A DNA stretch of 64,000 bases from Streptomyces roseolus (GCF_014649855.1 NZ_BMTV01000002.1:329422-393421); one strand, 5' to 3'; counted from the stretch's first letter, positions 1 through 8,616 are shown. Program-made: numbers and translations. The notes: generated by a model from the sequence alone, not told the origin.

Positions 1-1194
1 GGTCAGGACCTCGTCGGTGTCGGCGCCGTGCGGCCGGCCGGCCCAGCGGATCCCGCCGGGCGTCTCGGAGAGCCGGAAGAGGACGTTCTGCATGCGGATC
101 GGGCCGAGTTCCGGGTCGGGGACCTCGGTGACCGTGCCGAGCGCCTGGTACTGGGGGTCGGCCAGGACGTCCCGGACGTCGTAGACCGGGGCGATCGCGG
201 CCTCCGCCTTCTCGAAGGCGGCCATCGCCTCGTCGCGGGTGTGGCGGGCGATCCACGAGCCGACGGCCTCGTCGAGGACGTCGGCGTGGGCGGCCCGGCC
301 CGTGCCGTCGGCGAACCACGGCTCGTCGATCAGCTCGGCGCGGTCCACCAGGCGCATCACGCGCTCGGCGATGGACTGCGCCGAGGTGGAGACGGCCACC
401 CAGGAGCCGTCGGAGGTCCGGTAGGTGTTGCGGGGGGCGTTGTTCCGGGAGCGGTTGCCGGTGCGCGGCTGGACGTAGCCGAGCTGGTCGTACCAGAGGG
501 GGTGGGGGCCGATGACGGAGAGCATCGGTTCGATGATGGCCATGTCGACGACCTGGCCGTGGCCGGTGGTGGTCCTGGCGGCGAGCGCCGTCATCACCGC
601 GTACGCGGTGGCGAGGGCGGCGATCGAGTCGGCGAGGCCGAAGGGGGGCAGGGTCGGCGGGCCGTCCGGCTCGCCGGTGATCGCGGCGAAGCCGCTCATG
701 GCCTCGGCGAGGGTGCCGAAGCCGGGACGGTGGGCGTACGGCCCGAACTGGCCGAAGCCGGTGACCCGGGCGAGCACGAGGCGGGGGTTGACCGTGGACA
801 GCTCCTCCCAGCCGAGGCCCCAGCGCTCCAGGGTGCCGGGGCGGAAGTTCTCCACGATCACGTCGGCGTCGGCGGCGAGGCGCAGCAGGGCGTCCCGGCC
901 GCCGGGGGTGGACAGGTCGAGGGTCACGGCCCGCTTGTTGCGGCCCAGGACCTTCCACCACAGGCCCACCCCGTCCTTGGCGGGGCCGTGGCCCCGGGAG
1001 GGGTCGGGTTTGCGGGGGTGCTCGACCTTGACGACGTCGGCGCCGAAGTCGCCGAGCATCATGGCGGCCAGCGGCCCGGCGAAGAGCGTCGCCAGGTCGA
1101 GGACGCGCAGCCCCTGGAGGGGCGGCGGCTTCTCGGGAGGGAGTCCCCCCGGCGGGGGAACGGACGGGGGGAGGGACGGGGGAGCGGCGGTCAT
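1..1194 (-). CDS. CaiB/BaiF family CoA-transferase (3' end cut by window edge)
   Basis: The protein reads from the ATG at 1194 to the left edge, 398 codons with no stop. Family III CoA-transferases move CoA between carboxylic acids in the cytoplasm. After a proline-rich leader of about 25 residues it has the family start (LQGLRVLDLATLFAGPLAA), the segment FGADVVKVEHP, the signature VIVENFRPGTLERWGL, and GQVVDMAIIEP, where the Asp is the expected catalytic residue. The family is usually about 400 residues, so little is missing. The start overlaps the stop of the upstream kinase gene (ATGA), so it is probably co-translated with it as the last visible gene of a six-gene operon. The acid substrate cannot be told from the sequence. 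Confidence 0.9.
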   Translation of the reverse strand, partial: MTAAPPSLPPSVPPPGGLPPEKPPPLQGLRVLDLATLFAGPLAAMMLGDFGADVVKVEHPRKPDPSRGHGPAKDGVGLWWKVLGRNKRAVTLDLSTPGGRDALLRLAADADVIVENFRPGTLERWGLGWEELSTVNPRLVLARVTGFGQFGPYAHRPGFGTLAEAMSGFAAITGEPDGPPTLPPFGLADSIAALATAYAVMTALAARTTTGHGQVVDMAIIEPMLSVIGPHPLWYDQLGYVQPRTGNRSRNNAPRNTYRTSDGSWVAVSTSAQSIAERVMRLVDRAELIDEPWFADGTGRAAHADVLDEAVGSWIARHTRDEAMAAFEKAEAAIAPVYDVRDVLADPQYQALGTVTEVPDPELGPIRMQNVLFRLSETPGGIRWAGRPHGADTDEVLT

Positions 1195-2111
1195 GCGGGA
1201 TCGGCCTCCAGGGACGAGGGGGAGCCGAGGGCCGCGTCGATCTCGGTGCGGTACGGCATCGAGGTCGAGGCGCCCTCGCGCCGGACGGACAGCGCGGCGG
1301 CGGCGGACGCCCACGCCAGGGCGTCGGGCATGCGACGGCCCTCGCCGAGGGCCACCGCGAGGGCGCCGACGAAGGTGTCGCCGGCCGCGGTGGTGTCCAC
1401 GGCCCGTACCCGTGGGGCGGGCACGGTGAGCGGCTCCGCGTCGCGCGCCACGTAGAGGCAGCCCGCCGCGCCGAGGGTGACGACCACCTCGGGGACGACG
1501 TCGAGGAGGGCGAGGGCGGCGGCGTGCGGGTCGGCGCGGCCGGTGAGCGCGGTGGCCTCGTGCTCGTTGGGCACCAACAGGTCGGTGGCGTCGAAGAGTT
1601 CGGGCGGCAGGGGCTGGGCGGGGGCCGGGGTGAGGACGGTGCGGACGCCGCGCCGCCGGGCGTGCTCGGCGCCGTCGACGACGACGGAGAGGGGGAGTTC
1701 GAGCTGGAGGAGGAGCAGGTCGGCGCCGGTGATCAGGGCCTCGTCGCCCTGGCTGAGGGAGGTGACGGTGCCGTTGGCGCCGGGGACGACGACGATCGCG
1801 TTGCCGCCCTCGTCGTCGACGACGATGTGCGCGGTGCCGGACGCGCCCTCCACGGTGCGGAGCAGGTCGGTGTCGACGGAGCAGTGCTCCAGGACGTCGC
1901 GGAGGCGGTGGCCGAAGTCGTCGGCGCCGACCGCGCCGATCATGGCGACCTCGCCGCCGGCGCGGGCGGCGGCGACCGCCTGGTTGGCGCCCTTGCCGCC
2001 GGGGACCGTGCGGAAGGCGCGGCCGGTGACGGTCTCGCCGCGGGCCGGGGCCTTCGCCACGTACGCGACGAGGTCCATGTTGGTGCTCCCGAGCACCACG
2101 ATGCTGGTCAT
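1191..2111 (-). CDS. rbsK: Ribokinase-type PfkB carbohydrate kinase
   Basis: A 306-residue PfkB-family kinase, expected to phosphorylate free D-ribose to ribose 5-phosphate with ATP. It starts MTSIVVLGSTNMDLV, has the sugar-binding GGKGANQAVAAARAGG signature, a GANGTV segment typical of ribokinases, and the C-terminal DTTAAGDTFVGAL motif with the catalytic Asp. Length is normal for ribokinase. No ribose ABC transporter or RbsR regulator is beside it. Instead the gene sits between ADP-ribosylglycohydrolase-family genes and a CoA-transferase, with 4-base overlaps on both sides. The context suggests it handles ribose released by an N-glycosidic cleavage, but this is inference; another pentose or nucleoside is possible. 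Confidence 0.88.
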   Translation of the reverse strand: MTSIVVLGSTNMDLVAYVAKAPARGETVTGRAFRTVPGGKGANQAVAAARAGGEVAMIGAVGADDFGHRLRDVLEHCSVDTDLLRTVEGASGTAHIVVDDEGGNAIVVVPGANGTVTSLSQGDEALITGADLLLLQLELPLSVVVDGAEHARRRGVRTVLTPAPAQPLPPELFDATDLLVPNEHEATALTGRADPHAAALALLDVVPEVVVTLGAAGCLYVARDAEPLTVPAPRVRAVDTTAAGDTFVGALAVALGEGRRMPDALAWASAAAALSVRREGASTSMPYRTEIDAALGSPSSLEADPA

Positions 2112-3661
2112 GGGCGTACTGCCTCCAGATGGGTGAGGTCGGCGAGGGTGTCGAACCCGATGCCGTCGAAGGACGCCACCGAGGTCGAGAGCCGGTTCTT
2201 CAGGGGGGAGGTCCAGCGGTCCGGGAGCCGGTCCGGATGCCCGGCGAGGAGACCGGCGACGGAGCCGGCGGTGGCGCCGTTGGAATCGGTGTCCCAGCCG
2301 CCCGAGACCGCCGCGCAGACCGAGCGGGTGAAGTCGCCGTCGGCGTGGGTGAGGGCGGCGGCGAGCAGCGCGGTGTTCGGCACGGCATGGACCCAGTGGT
2401 ACCCGCCGTAGCGGGCGTGCAGCCGGTCGACGACGGTGTCGAAGGCGGGGACGGCGCGGGCGGTGGCGATGCCGTACCGGACGGCCTCGGCGAGCCGGGA
2501 GCGGGGCGGGACGACGCGGAGGCCGGCGGCGAGCGCGCGGTGCGCGTCGCCGGTGCCGTCCGCGGCGGCGGCCAGGGCCGCGGCGACGAACATCGCGCCG
2601 TGGACGCCGGCGGCGGTGTGGCTGAGGACGGCGTCCCGGTGGGCCTGGGCGGCGGCCCCGGCCGGGTCGCCGGGGCGGGTCCAGCCGTGGACGTCGGCCC
2701 GGATCTGGGCGCCGATCCACTCCCGGAAGGGGTTGCGGCGGACGGCGGTCAGCGGGGGTTCGACGCCGTCGAGGAGGTTGCGGTAGGCGATCCGCTCGGC
2801 GGTGAAGGTCCGTCCCGCGGGGAGTTCGTCCAGCCACAGGCGGGCGACGTCGGCGGTGGTGAAGCCGCGGCCGTGGCGGCGGAGGAGGAGCAGGGCGAGG
2901 AGGGGGTAGTTGAGGTCGTCGTCCTCGGGCATGCCGTCGATGTTCTCGGCGAGCGAGGTGGGGGCGGAGCGGCGGTTCCAGGGATGCGCGGCCAGCAGCT
3001 CCGGCGCCACTCCGCGCGCGGTGAACCAGTCGTCGAGCGGCCAGTTCCCCGCGGCCCGGGCGAGCGCCCGGATCGCGTTCAGCGGCAGCTTCTCGACGGG
3101 CTTCCCGAGCAGACAGCCGACGGCCCTGCCGAGCCAGGCGGCGTGCAGGCGGTCGCGGAGGGCGGGATCGTGCGGGGGAGTACCGCGCGCCGGCGGGGCC
3201 GGCCAGTCGGGGCAGGCGGTGACGATCGCGTCGAGGGCGGTGGGCTCGTCGGCGGCGAGGGGGGAGGGGAGGGCGGCGAGCGCGTCGAGCAGCTCCTCGG
3301 CGAGCGGCCGCAGCTCCGGCCGCGCGTGGGCGGAGGCGCCGGCGGCGGGCGGCGCGGGCGGCCCGCCGGCGGCGTACCAGCGCGCCGCGAGGTCCCGCGC
3401 GTCCCGCCCGTCCTCGGCGGCCAGCCGCAGCTCGTGCCCGACGAGGTCCTCGGGCTGCACCCAGGTGAGACGGAGAGCGGGCACGGGTCCGGGGACGGCA
3501 GGGGGCCCGGCGGGGGGTGCCGGGCGGGCCGGGGCGAGGGGGGCCGTCGGGCGTGCCGGGCCCGCCGCCCGGGACGCGTCGGTGGTGGGCGCCGGCGCGG
3601 GGGAAGGGGGCGGGGGAGCGTGGGCGGCGACGGGGGCGGGTGCGGGTGCGGGGTCCGTCAC
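2108..3661 (-). CDS. ADP-ribosylglycohydrolase-family protein with N-terminal extension (paralogue D)
   Basis: 517 residues from a GTG that overlaps the previous stop (GTGA). The first 50 or so residues are Pro/Ala-rich, then a region of about 120 residues not recognised (begins LRLTWVQPEDLVGHEL), then an ADP-ribosylglycohydrolase fold. In the fold the usual GD pair of the first motif is replaced (LGRAVGCLLGKPVEK), the second motif reads PEDDDLNY, and the C-terminal metal motif is GGWDTDSNGATAGSVAG. This GWDTD-NGAT form belongs to a separate branch of the family from classical DraG. Most metal-binding acidic residues are kept, so it may be an active hydrolase with another substrate. It is the third-last visible gene of the operon. 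Confidence 0.85.
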   Translation of the reverse strand: MTDPAPAPAPVAAHAPPPPSPAPAPTTDASRAAGPARPTAPLAPARPAPPAGPPAVPGPVPALRLTWVQPEDLVGHELRLAAEDGRDARDLAARWYAAGGPPAPPAAGASAHARPELRPLAEELLDALAALPSPLAADEPTALDAIVTACPDWPAPPARGTPPHDPALRDRLHAAWLGRAVGCLLGKPVEKLPLNAIRALARAAGNWPLDDWFTARGVAPELLAAHPWNRRSAPTSLAENIDGMPEDDDLNYPLLALLLLRRHGRGFTTADVARLWLDELPAGRTFTAERIAYRNLLDGVEPPLTAVRRNPFREWIGAQIRADVHGWTRPGDPAGAAAQAHRDAVLSHTAAGVHGAMFVAAALAAAADGTGDAHRALAAGLRVVPPRSRLAEAVRYGIATARAVPAFDTVVDRLHARYGGYHWVHAVPNTALLAAALTHADGDFTRSVCAAVSGGWDTDSNGATAGSVAGLLAGHPDRLPDRWTSPLKNRLSTSVASFDGIGFDTLADLTHLEAVRP

Positions 3662-4809
3662 CGGGACGGGCCCGTCAGGGTGGCGCGGGCGGACTCGCAG
3701 GCGCGGCGGCGGGCGGCGTCGCGGGCGAAGACCTCGGCGGTCACCGCGGCGAGGGAGCGGGCCGGGGCGTGGAGGTCGAGGCGGCTGGCCTCCGCCACCC
3801 GCTTCGCCCACTCCGCGGGGACGGCCGCCTCGCCGTGCAGGGCGCCGGCGATCGCGCCCGCCATGGTGGCGATGGAGTCGCAGTCGCGGCCGTAGTTGAC
3901 CGCGCCGAGGACCGTACGGCGGTAGTCGCCCTCGCCGACCAGGAGCATGCCGAGCGCGATCGGCAGCTCCTCGATGGAGTGCAGGCGGGAGGGGCGGCGG
4001 GCGTCGAGGCCGGGGGCGCGGTAGTCGGGGCCGACGGAGTCGTACGGGGCCACCGCCCTGCGGAGCGGTACGAGCGCGGACTCGAAGTCCCGGTGGCGGT
4101 CGGCGACTTCGGCGACCGCCTCGATCGCGGCGCGGGTGCCGTCCTTGGCGAGGCCCAGGACGGTGTCGACGACCGCGCGGGGGGTCGCGCCGGGGACGCA
4201 GGCCGCCGCGACCGCCGCCGCGAAGACGCCCGCCGCCTCGCGGCCGTACGAGGACTGGTGGGCGCCCGCGACGTCGATCGCCTCGGCGTACGCGCCGTGC
4301 GGGTCGGCGGCGTTGACCAGGCCGACCGGGGCCATGTACATCGCGGCGCCGCAGTTGACGATGTTCCCGGTGCCGGCCTCGCGGGGGTCGTGGTGTCCGT
4401 AGTGGAGGCGGGCGACCAGCCACTTCTCGGCGAGGAAGATCCGCTGGAGGGGGAGCGCCTCCGCCTCCAGCTCGGGGATCCACACGGGGGTGCCCATGAG
4501 TTCGGGGACGAGGTGGTCCGCGACCGCGTACGCGTCGAGGTGGTCGCGGACCCTCTCGTACACCCGGACCAGTGCGTGGGTCATCAGGGTGTCGTCGGTG
4601 ACGTGGCCGTCGCCCTTGTGGTACGGGGCGATGGGGCGGGCGGTGCGCCAGGCGTCGCCGTTCCAGGGGCCGACGATGCCGGTGACGCGGCCGCCGTGGC
4701 GTTCGGTGATCTGCTCGGGGGTGTACCCCTCCACGGGGCCGCCGAGGGCGTCGCCGACGGCGGCACCGAGGAGACTTCCGGTGATCCGGTCATCCAGTGT
4801 GGGTGTCAT
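3658..4809 (-). CDS. ADP-ribosylglycohydrolase-family protein (paralogue C)
   Basis: 383 residues from the ATG at 4809; an in-frame GTG at 4824 adds five residues (MDNSD). I prefer 4809 because a GGTGGA sequence lies about ten bases upstream and the conserved fold starts directly after it. All DraG-type motifs are present: GSLLGAAVGDALGGP near the N-terminus, VTDDTLMTHALV, and NYGRDCDSIATMAGAIAGAL near residue 325. Such enzymes use a di-metal site to cleave the N- or O-glycosidic bond of ADP-ribosylated targets. The 5' end overlaps paralogue B by 20 bases and the 3' end overlaps paralogue D by 4, so translation is coupled. The target is unknown. Confidence 0.88.
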   Translation of the reverse strand: MTPTLDDRITGSLLGAAVGDALGGPVEGYTPEQITERHGGRVTGIVGPWNGDAWRTARPIAPYHKGDGHVTDDTLMTHALVRVYERVRDHLDAYAVADHLVPELMGTPVWIPELEAEALPLQRIFLAEKWLVARLHYGHHDPREAGTGNIVNCGAAMYMAPVGLVNAADPHGAYAEAIDVAGAHQSSYGREAAGVFAAAVAAACVPGATPRAVVDTVLGLAKDGTRAAIEAVAEVADRHRDFESALVPLRRAVAPYDSVGPDYRAPGLDARRPSRLHSIEELPIALGMLLVGEGDYRRTVLGAVNYGRDCDSIATMAGAIAGALHGEAAVPAEWAKRVAEASRLDLHAPARSLAAVTAEVFARDAARRRACESARATLTGPSR

Positions 4810-6184
4810 GTCGGAATTGTCCACCGGGGGGTGCCGGTTCCGTGGCTCCCAGGAGCCCGGCGAGTTCCACCAGGTCCGTACCGGCGAGGCGGGGCAGCGC
4901 GCAGCCGGAGAGCGTCCGGCAGGCGTCCCGCCAGCTCGCCGGGACCGAACGGCCGCCGCCCAGCGCGCCGGTGAGCGCGCCGGCCAGGGCGGGGGCGGAG
5001 TCGGCGACCCGGGACAGGCAGGCGGCGGCCGGGACGGCGGCGGTCATCGCGCCGCGCGCGGCGAGGGTCAGCGCGAGGGCGACCGGGACGGTCTCGGCGG
5101 CGGCGATGCCGTAGCTGTAGACGTGGTCGACGATCTGGTGCTCCAGGAGGGGGACCAGCTCGAAGGCGGTGTCGGCGGTGCGGGCCAGCTTCACGGCGTG
5201 GCGGGCGTTGCGGCCGATCTCGGTGACGTGCGGCAGCTCGGCGAGCGCGGCCTCGACGGCGGTCTCGGGGTCCGCGCCCCCGAGCGCCGCGGCGACGGCC
5301 GCGGCGGTGGCCCGGGCGCCGTGGACGCCGTCGCCGTCCTGGGTGTACCGGGCGTCGAACTCGGCGAGTTCGGCGGCGGCGCGCGGGTCGCCCGGGTGGA
5401 CGGTCGCGAGGACGGCGGCGCGGACGCAGGCGGCGTCGTCGAAGTAGTGCGGGTTGTCGTGGCCGGTGGCGGGCGGGCGCAGACCGGTCGCGAGGTTGCC
5501 GAGGCCGGCGCGGACGGAGATGCGGGCACGGAGGGGGAGGACGGCGGACTCGATCTCCGGCGCGCGGTCGGCGGCGGCCGCGACCTGGCCCGCGAGGTGG
5601 TTCCACGCGAGGTCGACGGCGGCGCGGAGGCGGCGCTCCGGGGCGAGGGCGGCGAAGAGGGGGCCGGTGGCGGCCAGCACCGCCTCCGCGGTGAAGGCCG
5701 CCCACTCGGCGTCGTCGGAGGGGCCGAGGCGGAGGGGTTCCGGGGGCTGGTTCAGGGCGATGGGGACGGGGAGGGTGGTCGTCGCGTTCTGCTCGGCGAA
5801 GGTGTCGAGCTCGCGGGTGAGGCGGCGGGTCCATTCGGGCATGCGGGCGGCGCGGTGCCGTGCGGCGGGCCAGCCGGCGGCGTCGCCCGCGGCGAGCCCG
5901 AGGAGGAGGCCCTCGATCCTGTCGCGGCCGGCCCCGGCCCGGTCGGCCGGCCGCAGTGCCGCCTGGGACGGGCCCCAGGGGCCGGGGGCGGCCGCGGCCG
6001 TGGGGGCGGTCGTGGCCGTAGGGGCGGGGGCGGGGGCGGTAGCGGTGGTGGTCGCGGTCGCGGGACCTGTGGTGGTCGTGGTGGCGGTCGCGGCGGCGGG
6101 GCCTGGGGTGGCGGCCGCGGTGGCGGGGCCCGTGGTGGTCGTGATCGCGGGGCCGGTGGTGGCCGTGGTGGTGGGGGCGCTCAT
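4790..6184 (-). CDS. Divergent ADP-ribosylglycohydrolase-like protein with Thr/Ala/Pro-rich N-terminus (paralogue B)
   Basis: 464 residues. The first 75 or so are almost only Thr, Ala, Pro and Gly, with a recurring TTTTGPAT theme, and are probably disordered. The C-terminal domain resembles ADP-ribosylglycohydrolases (IEGLLLGLAAGDAAGWPA; SDDAEWAAF; CLSRVADSAPALAGALTGAL), but key residues differ. DDT has become DDA, and the metal motif GRDADT has become SRVADS, losing its first Asp and the Thr. It may have weak, altered or only binding activity. The start overlaps the stop of paralogue A by ATGA, so the two are made together, which fits a partner or regulatory subunit. That role is inference. 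Confidence 0.82.
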   Translation of the reverse strand: MSAPTTTATTGPAITTTTGPATAAATPGPAAATATTTTTGPATATTTATAPAPAPTATTAPTAAAAPGPWGPSQAALRPADRAGAGRDRIEGLLLGLAAGDAAGWPAARHRAARMPEWTRRLTRELDTFAEQNATTTLPVPIALNQPPEPLRLGPSDDAEWAAFTAEAVLAATGPLFAALAPERRLRAAVDLAWNHLAGQVAAAADRAPEIESAVLPLRARISVRAGLGNLATGLRPPATGHDNPHYFDDAACVRAAVLATVHPGDPRAAAELAEFDARYTQDGDGVHGARATAAAVAAALGGADPETAVEAALAELPHVTEIGRNARHAVKLARTADTAFELVPLLEHQIVDHVYSYGIAAAETVPVALALTLAARGAMTAAVPAAACLSRVADSAPALAGALTGALGGGRSVPASWRDACRTLSGCALPRLAGTDLVELAGLLGATEPAPPGGQFRHDTHTG

Positions 6185-7173
6185 GGGGTGGGCTCCGGGG
6201 TGAGGAGGTCGGCTACTTCCAGGACGTGGTGGCCGCGCATCGTGGGCAGGCAGCTGCCGGTGACCGGGGCGATGGCGGTCGCCCATTCCCGCGGGATCGC
6301 CGTCAGGCCGCCCGCCGCGCCGGCCAGGGCGCCGGCCACCGCGGCCGTGGTGTCGGCGTCGCGGCCCATGTTCACGGCCGTCAGGACCGCCGTGCGGAAG
6401 TCGCCGCGGGCCGCCGCGAAGGCGCCGAAGGCGAGGCCGACGGCCTCCGGGGCGAGGTCGGTCCAGGGGTAGCCGCCGATGACCACCGCGGAGCGGACCT
6501 GGCGTTCGCGGGTGAGCGGGTCCGGCTGGACCCGCTGGGCCGCGACCACCGCGCGCCGCAGCGAGCGGGCCGTCCACGAGTCCATGGGGATCACCGAGAG
6601 GGCCGCCGCGATGACGGAGGTGACCGTCGCGCCGGACATCGCCGCCGCGACGCCCGCCGCCACCGCCTGGCCGCCGTAGATGCCCTCGCCCTCGTGGCTG
6701 ACGCTGCCGTCGATGGCGACCAGGCGGGCGGCCTCCGCCGGACGGCCGGCGGCGAAGACGCCGAAGGGGGCGGCCCGCATGGCCAGGCCGTCCGACCACG
6801 CGTGACGGTGCTGGGCGGAGATGGGTGCCGCCAGTCCGCGCCGGAGGTTCTCCAGGGTGCCGCGCTCCGAGAAGCCGGCGCCGCGGAAGGGGCCCTCGTC
6901 GAGGTCGGCGATCCAGCGGTGCCAGGCCCGTTCGACGTGGGCGACGGTCAGCGCCGAGCCGTGCCGGGCGAGCAGCAGCGCCGAGAAGATCGCGTACTCG
7001 GTGTCGTCGGTGCCGGCCGGACGGTCCGTCAGGAAGCCCTCGATCCGGCCCCAGCGACGGCGGATCTCGGAGGGCTTCATGTTCTCGGCGGGGGCGCCGA
7101 GCGCGTCGCCGACGGCGAGGCCGAGCAGCGCCCCCCTCGCCCGTTCCCGGGTGTCGCATGTCGTGGCCACCAT
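6181..7173 (-). CDS. ADP-ribosylglycohydrolase-family protein (paralogue A), first gene of operon
   Basis: 330 residues from the ATG at 7173. AAAAGGGG lies about nine bases upstream, which decides this start over an in-frame start at 7239. Full motif set: RGALLGLAVGDALGAP, GTDDTEYAIFSALLLARHG, VSHEGEGIYGGQAVAAGVAAA, and NMGRDADTTAAVAGALAGA near the C-terminus. All expected metal ligands of DraG/ARH enzymes are present, so it should be an active ADP-ribosyl (or related N-ribosyl) hydrolase. It heads the minus-strand operon and is divergent from the VIT-family gene at 7452, with 278 bases between. No ADP-ribosyltransferase is visible in this window. Confidence 0.88.
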   Translation of the reverse strand: MVATTCDTRERARGALLGLAVGDALGAPAENMKPSEIRRRWGRIEGFLTDRPAGTDDTEYAIFSALLLARHGSALTVAHVERAWHRWIADLDEGPFRGAGFSERGTLENLRRGLAAPISAQHRHAWSDGLAMRAAPFGVFAAGRPAEAARLVAIDGSVSHEGEGIYGGQAVAAGVAAAMSGATVTSVIAAALSVIPMDSWTARSLRRAVVAAQRVQPDPLTRERQVRSAVVIGGYPWTDLAPEAVGLAFGAFAAARGDFRTAVLTAVNMGRDADTTAAVAGALAGAAGGLTAIPREWATAIAPVTGSCLPTMRGHHVLEVADLLTPEPTP

Positions 7174-7317
7174 CCGCGCGCCCCTTTTCTCGGTGCGGGC
7201 ACCGCTTCGGCGGTACCCCTTCGCCTGGATCTGTGCCACGGCGGGCCGAGGACTCGCCGGTGGGCGGCGTCTGTCACCCGTCTGTCGGCGGGTCGGAGGA
7301 GGTTGAGGGGGCGTCAG

Positions 7318-7367
7318 GCAAGGCTTCCCACACTGAGGCGGGCCTTACTAAGTACGGCCTGCCTTGC
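7318..7367. promoter_or_regulatory. Inverted repeat in the shared upstream region of the hydrolase operon and VIT gene
   Basis: GCAAGGC at 7318-7324 is repeated inverted as GCCTTGC at 7361-7367. Between them lies TACTAAGTA, a near-palindrome. The segment is more AT-rich than its surroundings and lies about 85 bases before the VIT start. It could be an operator, but it does not fit the iron-box consensus of DmdR/IdeR and no regulator can be named. Confidence 0.3.
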
Positions 7368-7451
7368 TGGCGAGACCCTTACATCGGGCGTATTTTCGAG
7401 TGAGTAGGGGGCGGCGGGAGCGACCCGGCCCGCCGCGACGAGGGGAGAGCC

Positions 7452-8180
7452 ATGTCCATCATCGAAGCCCAGGCGCCACTGCACGAGGCGCACCGCGACA
7501 ACCACACCCACCGTGACGTGAACGGCGGTTGGCTGCGGCCCGCGGTCTTCGGCGCGATGGACGGACTGGTCTCCAACCTCGCCCTGATGACCGGCGTCGC
7601 CGGCGGTGCCGTCTCCTCGCAGACCATCGTGATCACCGGCCTCGCCGGCCTCGCGGCGGGCGCCTTCTCCATGGCGGCCGGCGAGTACACCTCCGTCGCC
7701 TCGCAGCGCGAGCTCGTCCAGGCCGAACTGGACGTGGAGCGCCGGCAGCTGCGCAAGCACCCGATCGACGAGATGGAGGAGCTCGCCGCCCTCTACGTCT
7801 CCCGGGGCGTGGAGCCCGCGCTCGCCCGCGAGGTCGCCATGCAGCTGTCGAAGGACCCCGAGCAGGCGCTGGAGATCCACGCCCGCGAGGAGCTCGGCAT
7901 CGACCCCGACGACCTGCCGTCGCCCACCGTCGCCGCCGTCTCCTCCTTCGCCTCCTTCGCGCTCGGCGCGCTGCTGCCGCTGCTGCCGTACCTGCTCGGC
8001 GCGACCGCGCTCTGGCCGGCCGTCCTCCTGGCGCTCCTCGGGCTCTTCGGCTGCGGCGCGCTGGTCGCCCGGGTCACCGCCCGCGGCTGGTGGTTCAGCG
8101 GCCTGCGCCAGCTGCTCCTCGGCGGTGCCGCGGCGGCCGTCACGTACGGCCTCGGCATGGCCTTCGGCGCCGCGCTCTAG
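7452..8180 (+). CDS. VIT1/CCC1 family transporter
   Basis: 242 residues. Members of this family move Fe2+ or Mn2+ across membranes, in bacteria probably out of the cytoplasm. The N-terminal part has the family hallmark (RPAVFGAMDGLVSNLALMTGVAGG), followed by a second membrane segment ending AAGEYTSVASQRE. A cytoplasmic helical region of about 70 acidic residues follows (about 85-150; the metal-binding domain in plant VIT1), then three hydrophobic segments to the end. The N-terminus has a His-rich stretch (HEAHRDNHTHRD) that may bind metal. GAGGGGAG lies five bases before the ATG. The gene is monocistronic, with a probable terminator downstream. Confidence 0.92.
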   Translation: MSIIEAQAPLHEAHRDNHTHRDVNGGWLRPAVFGAMDGLVSNLALMTGVAGGAVSSQTIVITGLAGLAAGAFSMAAGEYTSVASQRELVQAELDVERRQLRKHPIDEMEELAALYVSRGVEPALAREVAMQLSKDPEQALEIHAREELGIDPDDLPSPTVAAVSSFASFALGALLPLLPYLLGATALWPAVLLALLGLFGCGALVARVTARGWWFSGLRQLLLGGAAAAVTYGLGMAFGAAL

Positions 8181-8235
8181 CGGCCGCCCCGAGGTCGCGT
8201 GCGGAACGGAATCCGCGCCCGTCCCCACGCCCGAG

Positions 8236-8258
8236 AGGCTCCCGCAAGGGGCCTTTCG
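8236..8258 (+). terminator. Probable terminator after the VIT gene
   Basis: AGGCTCC pairs with GGGGCCT (one G-T pair) across a CGCAA loop, followed by a T-containing run (TTTCGGGCTTTT). Placed 55 bases after the VIT stop. Confidence 0.5.
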
Positions 8259-8600
8259 GGCTTTTCGGGGTGACTTTTCGGCAGTAAAGCCGCATTCTCG
8301 CTGTGACGCATATCCCTGTTCGGAATCCCCGCGGCGGTGAGACACTATGCATGACGCCACATATGTAGCCGGTTACCCGGCGGTTTCGAACCCGTGACCA
8401 CCGGGAAAGAGGCAGAAGCGTCGTCGGGCAACGAGGCCCACCCGAGACGGGCCGGCACGGCTCCGTCCCCCGCGGACCAGTCACGGTGCAGTCACTGCCT
8501 CCGCATCCAGAAGAAACAGGTGAACGCACACCACCGCTCCGTGGCGGAGGTGTCCGCATGCTGGAACGAGCTATCCGCTAGGCGAGAAGCGCGCCATCAT

Positions 8601-8616
8601 GTAACCTGCACGAAAT
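8601..8616 (+). promoter_or_regulatory. Possible GlnR binding box upstream of gltB
   Basis: GTAAC, six bases, then GAAAT matches the a-site/b-site pair of the published GlnR consensus (gTnAC-n6-GaAAC) with one mismatch. It ends 63 bases before the gltB ATG. Only one pair is visible, whereas strong GlnR targets often have two. GlnR is the global nitrogen regulator of Streptomyces, and glutamate synthase is a logical target. Confidence 0.5.

Noticed and set aside
7318..7367. Iron box before the VIT gene
   Set aside because: The inverted repeat does not follow the TTAGGTTAGGCTAACCTAA pattern; kept only as an unassigned repeat.
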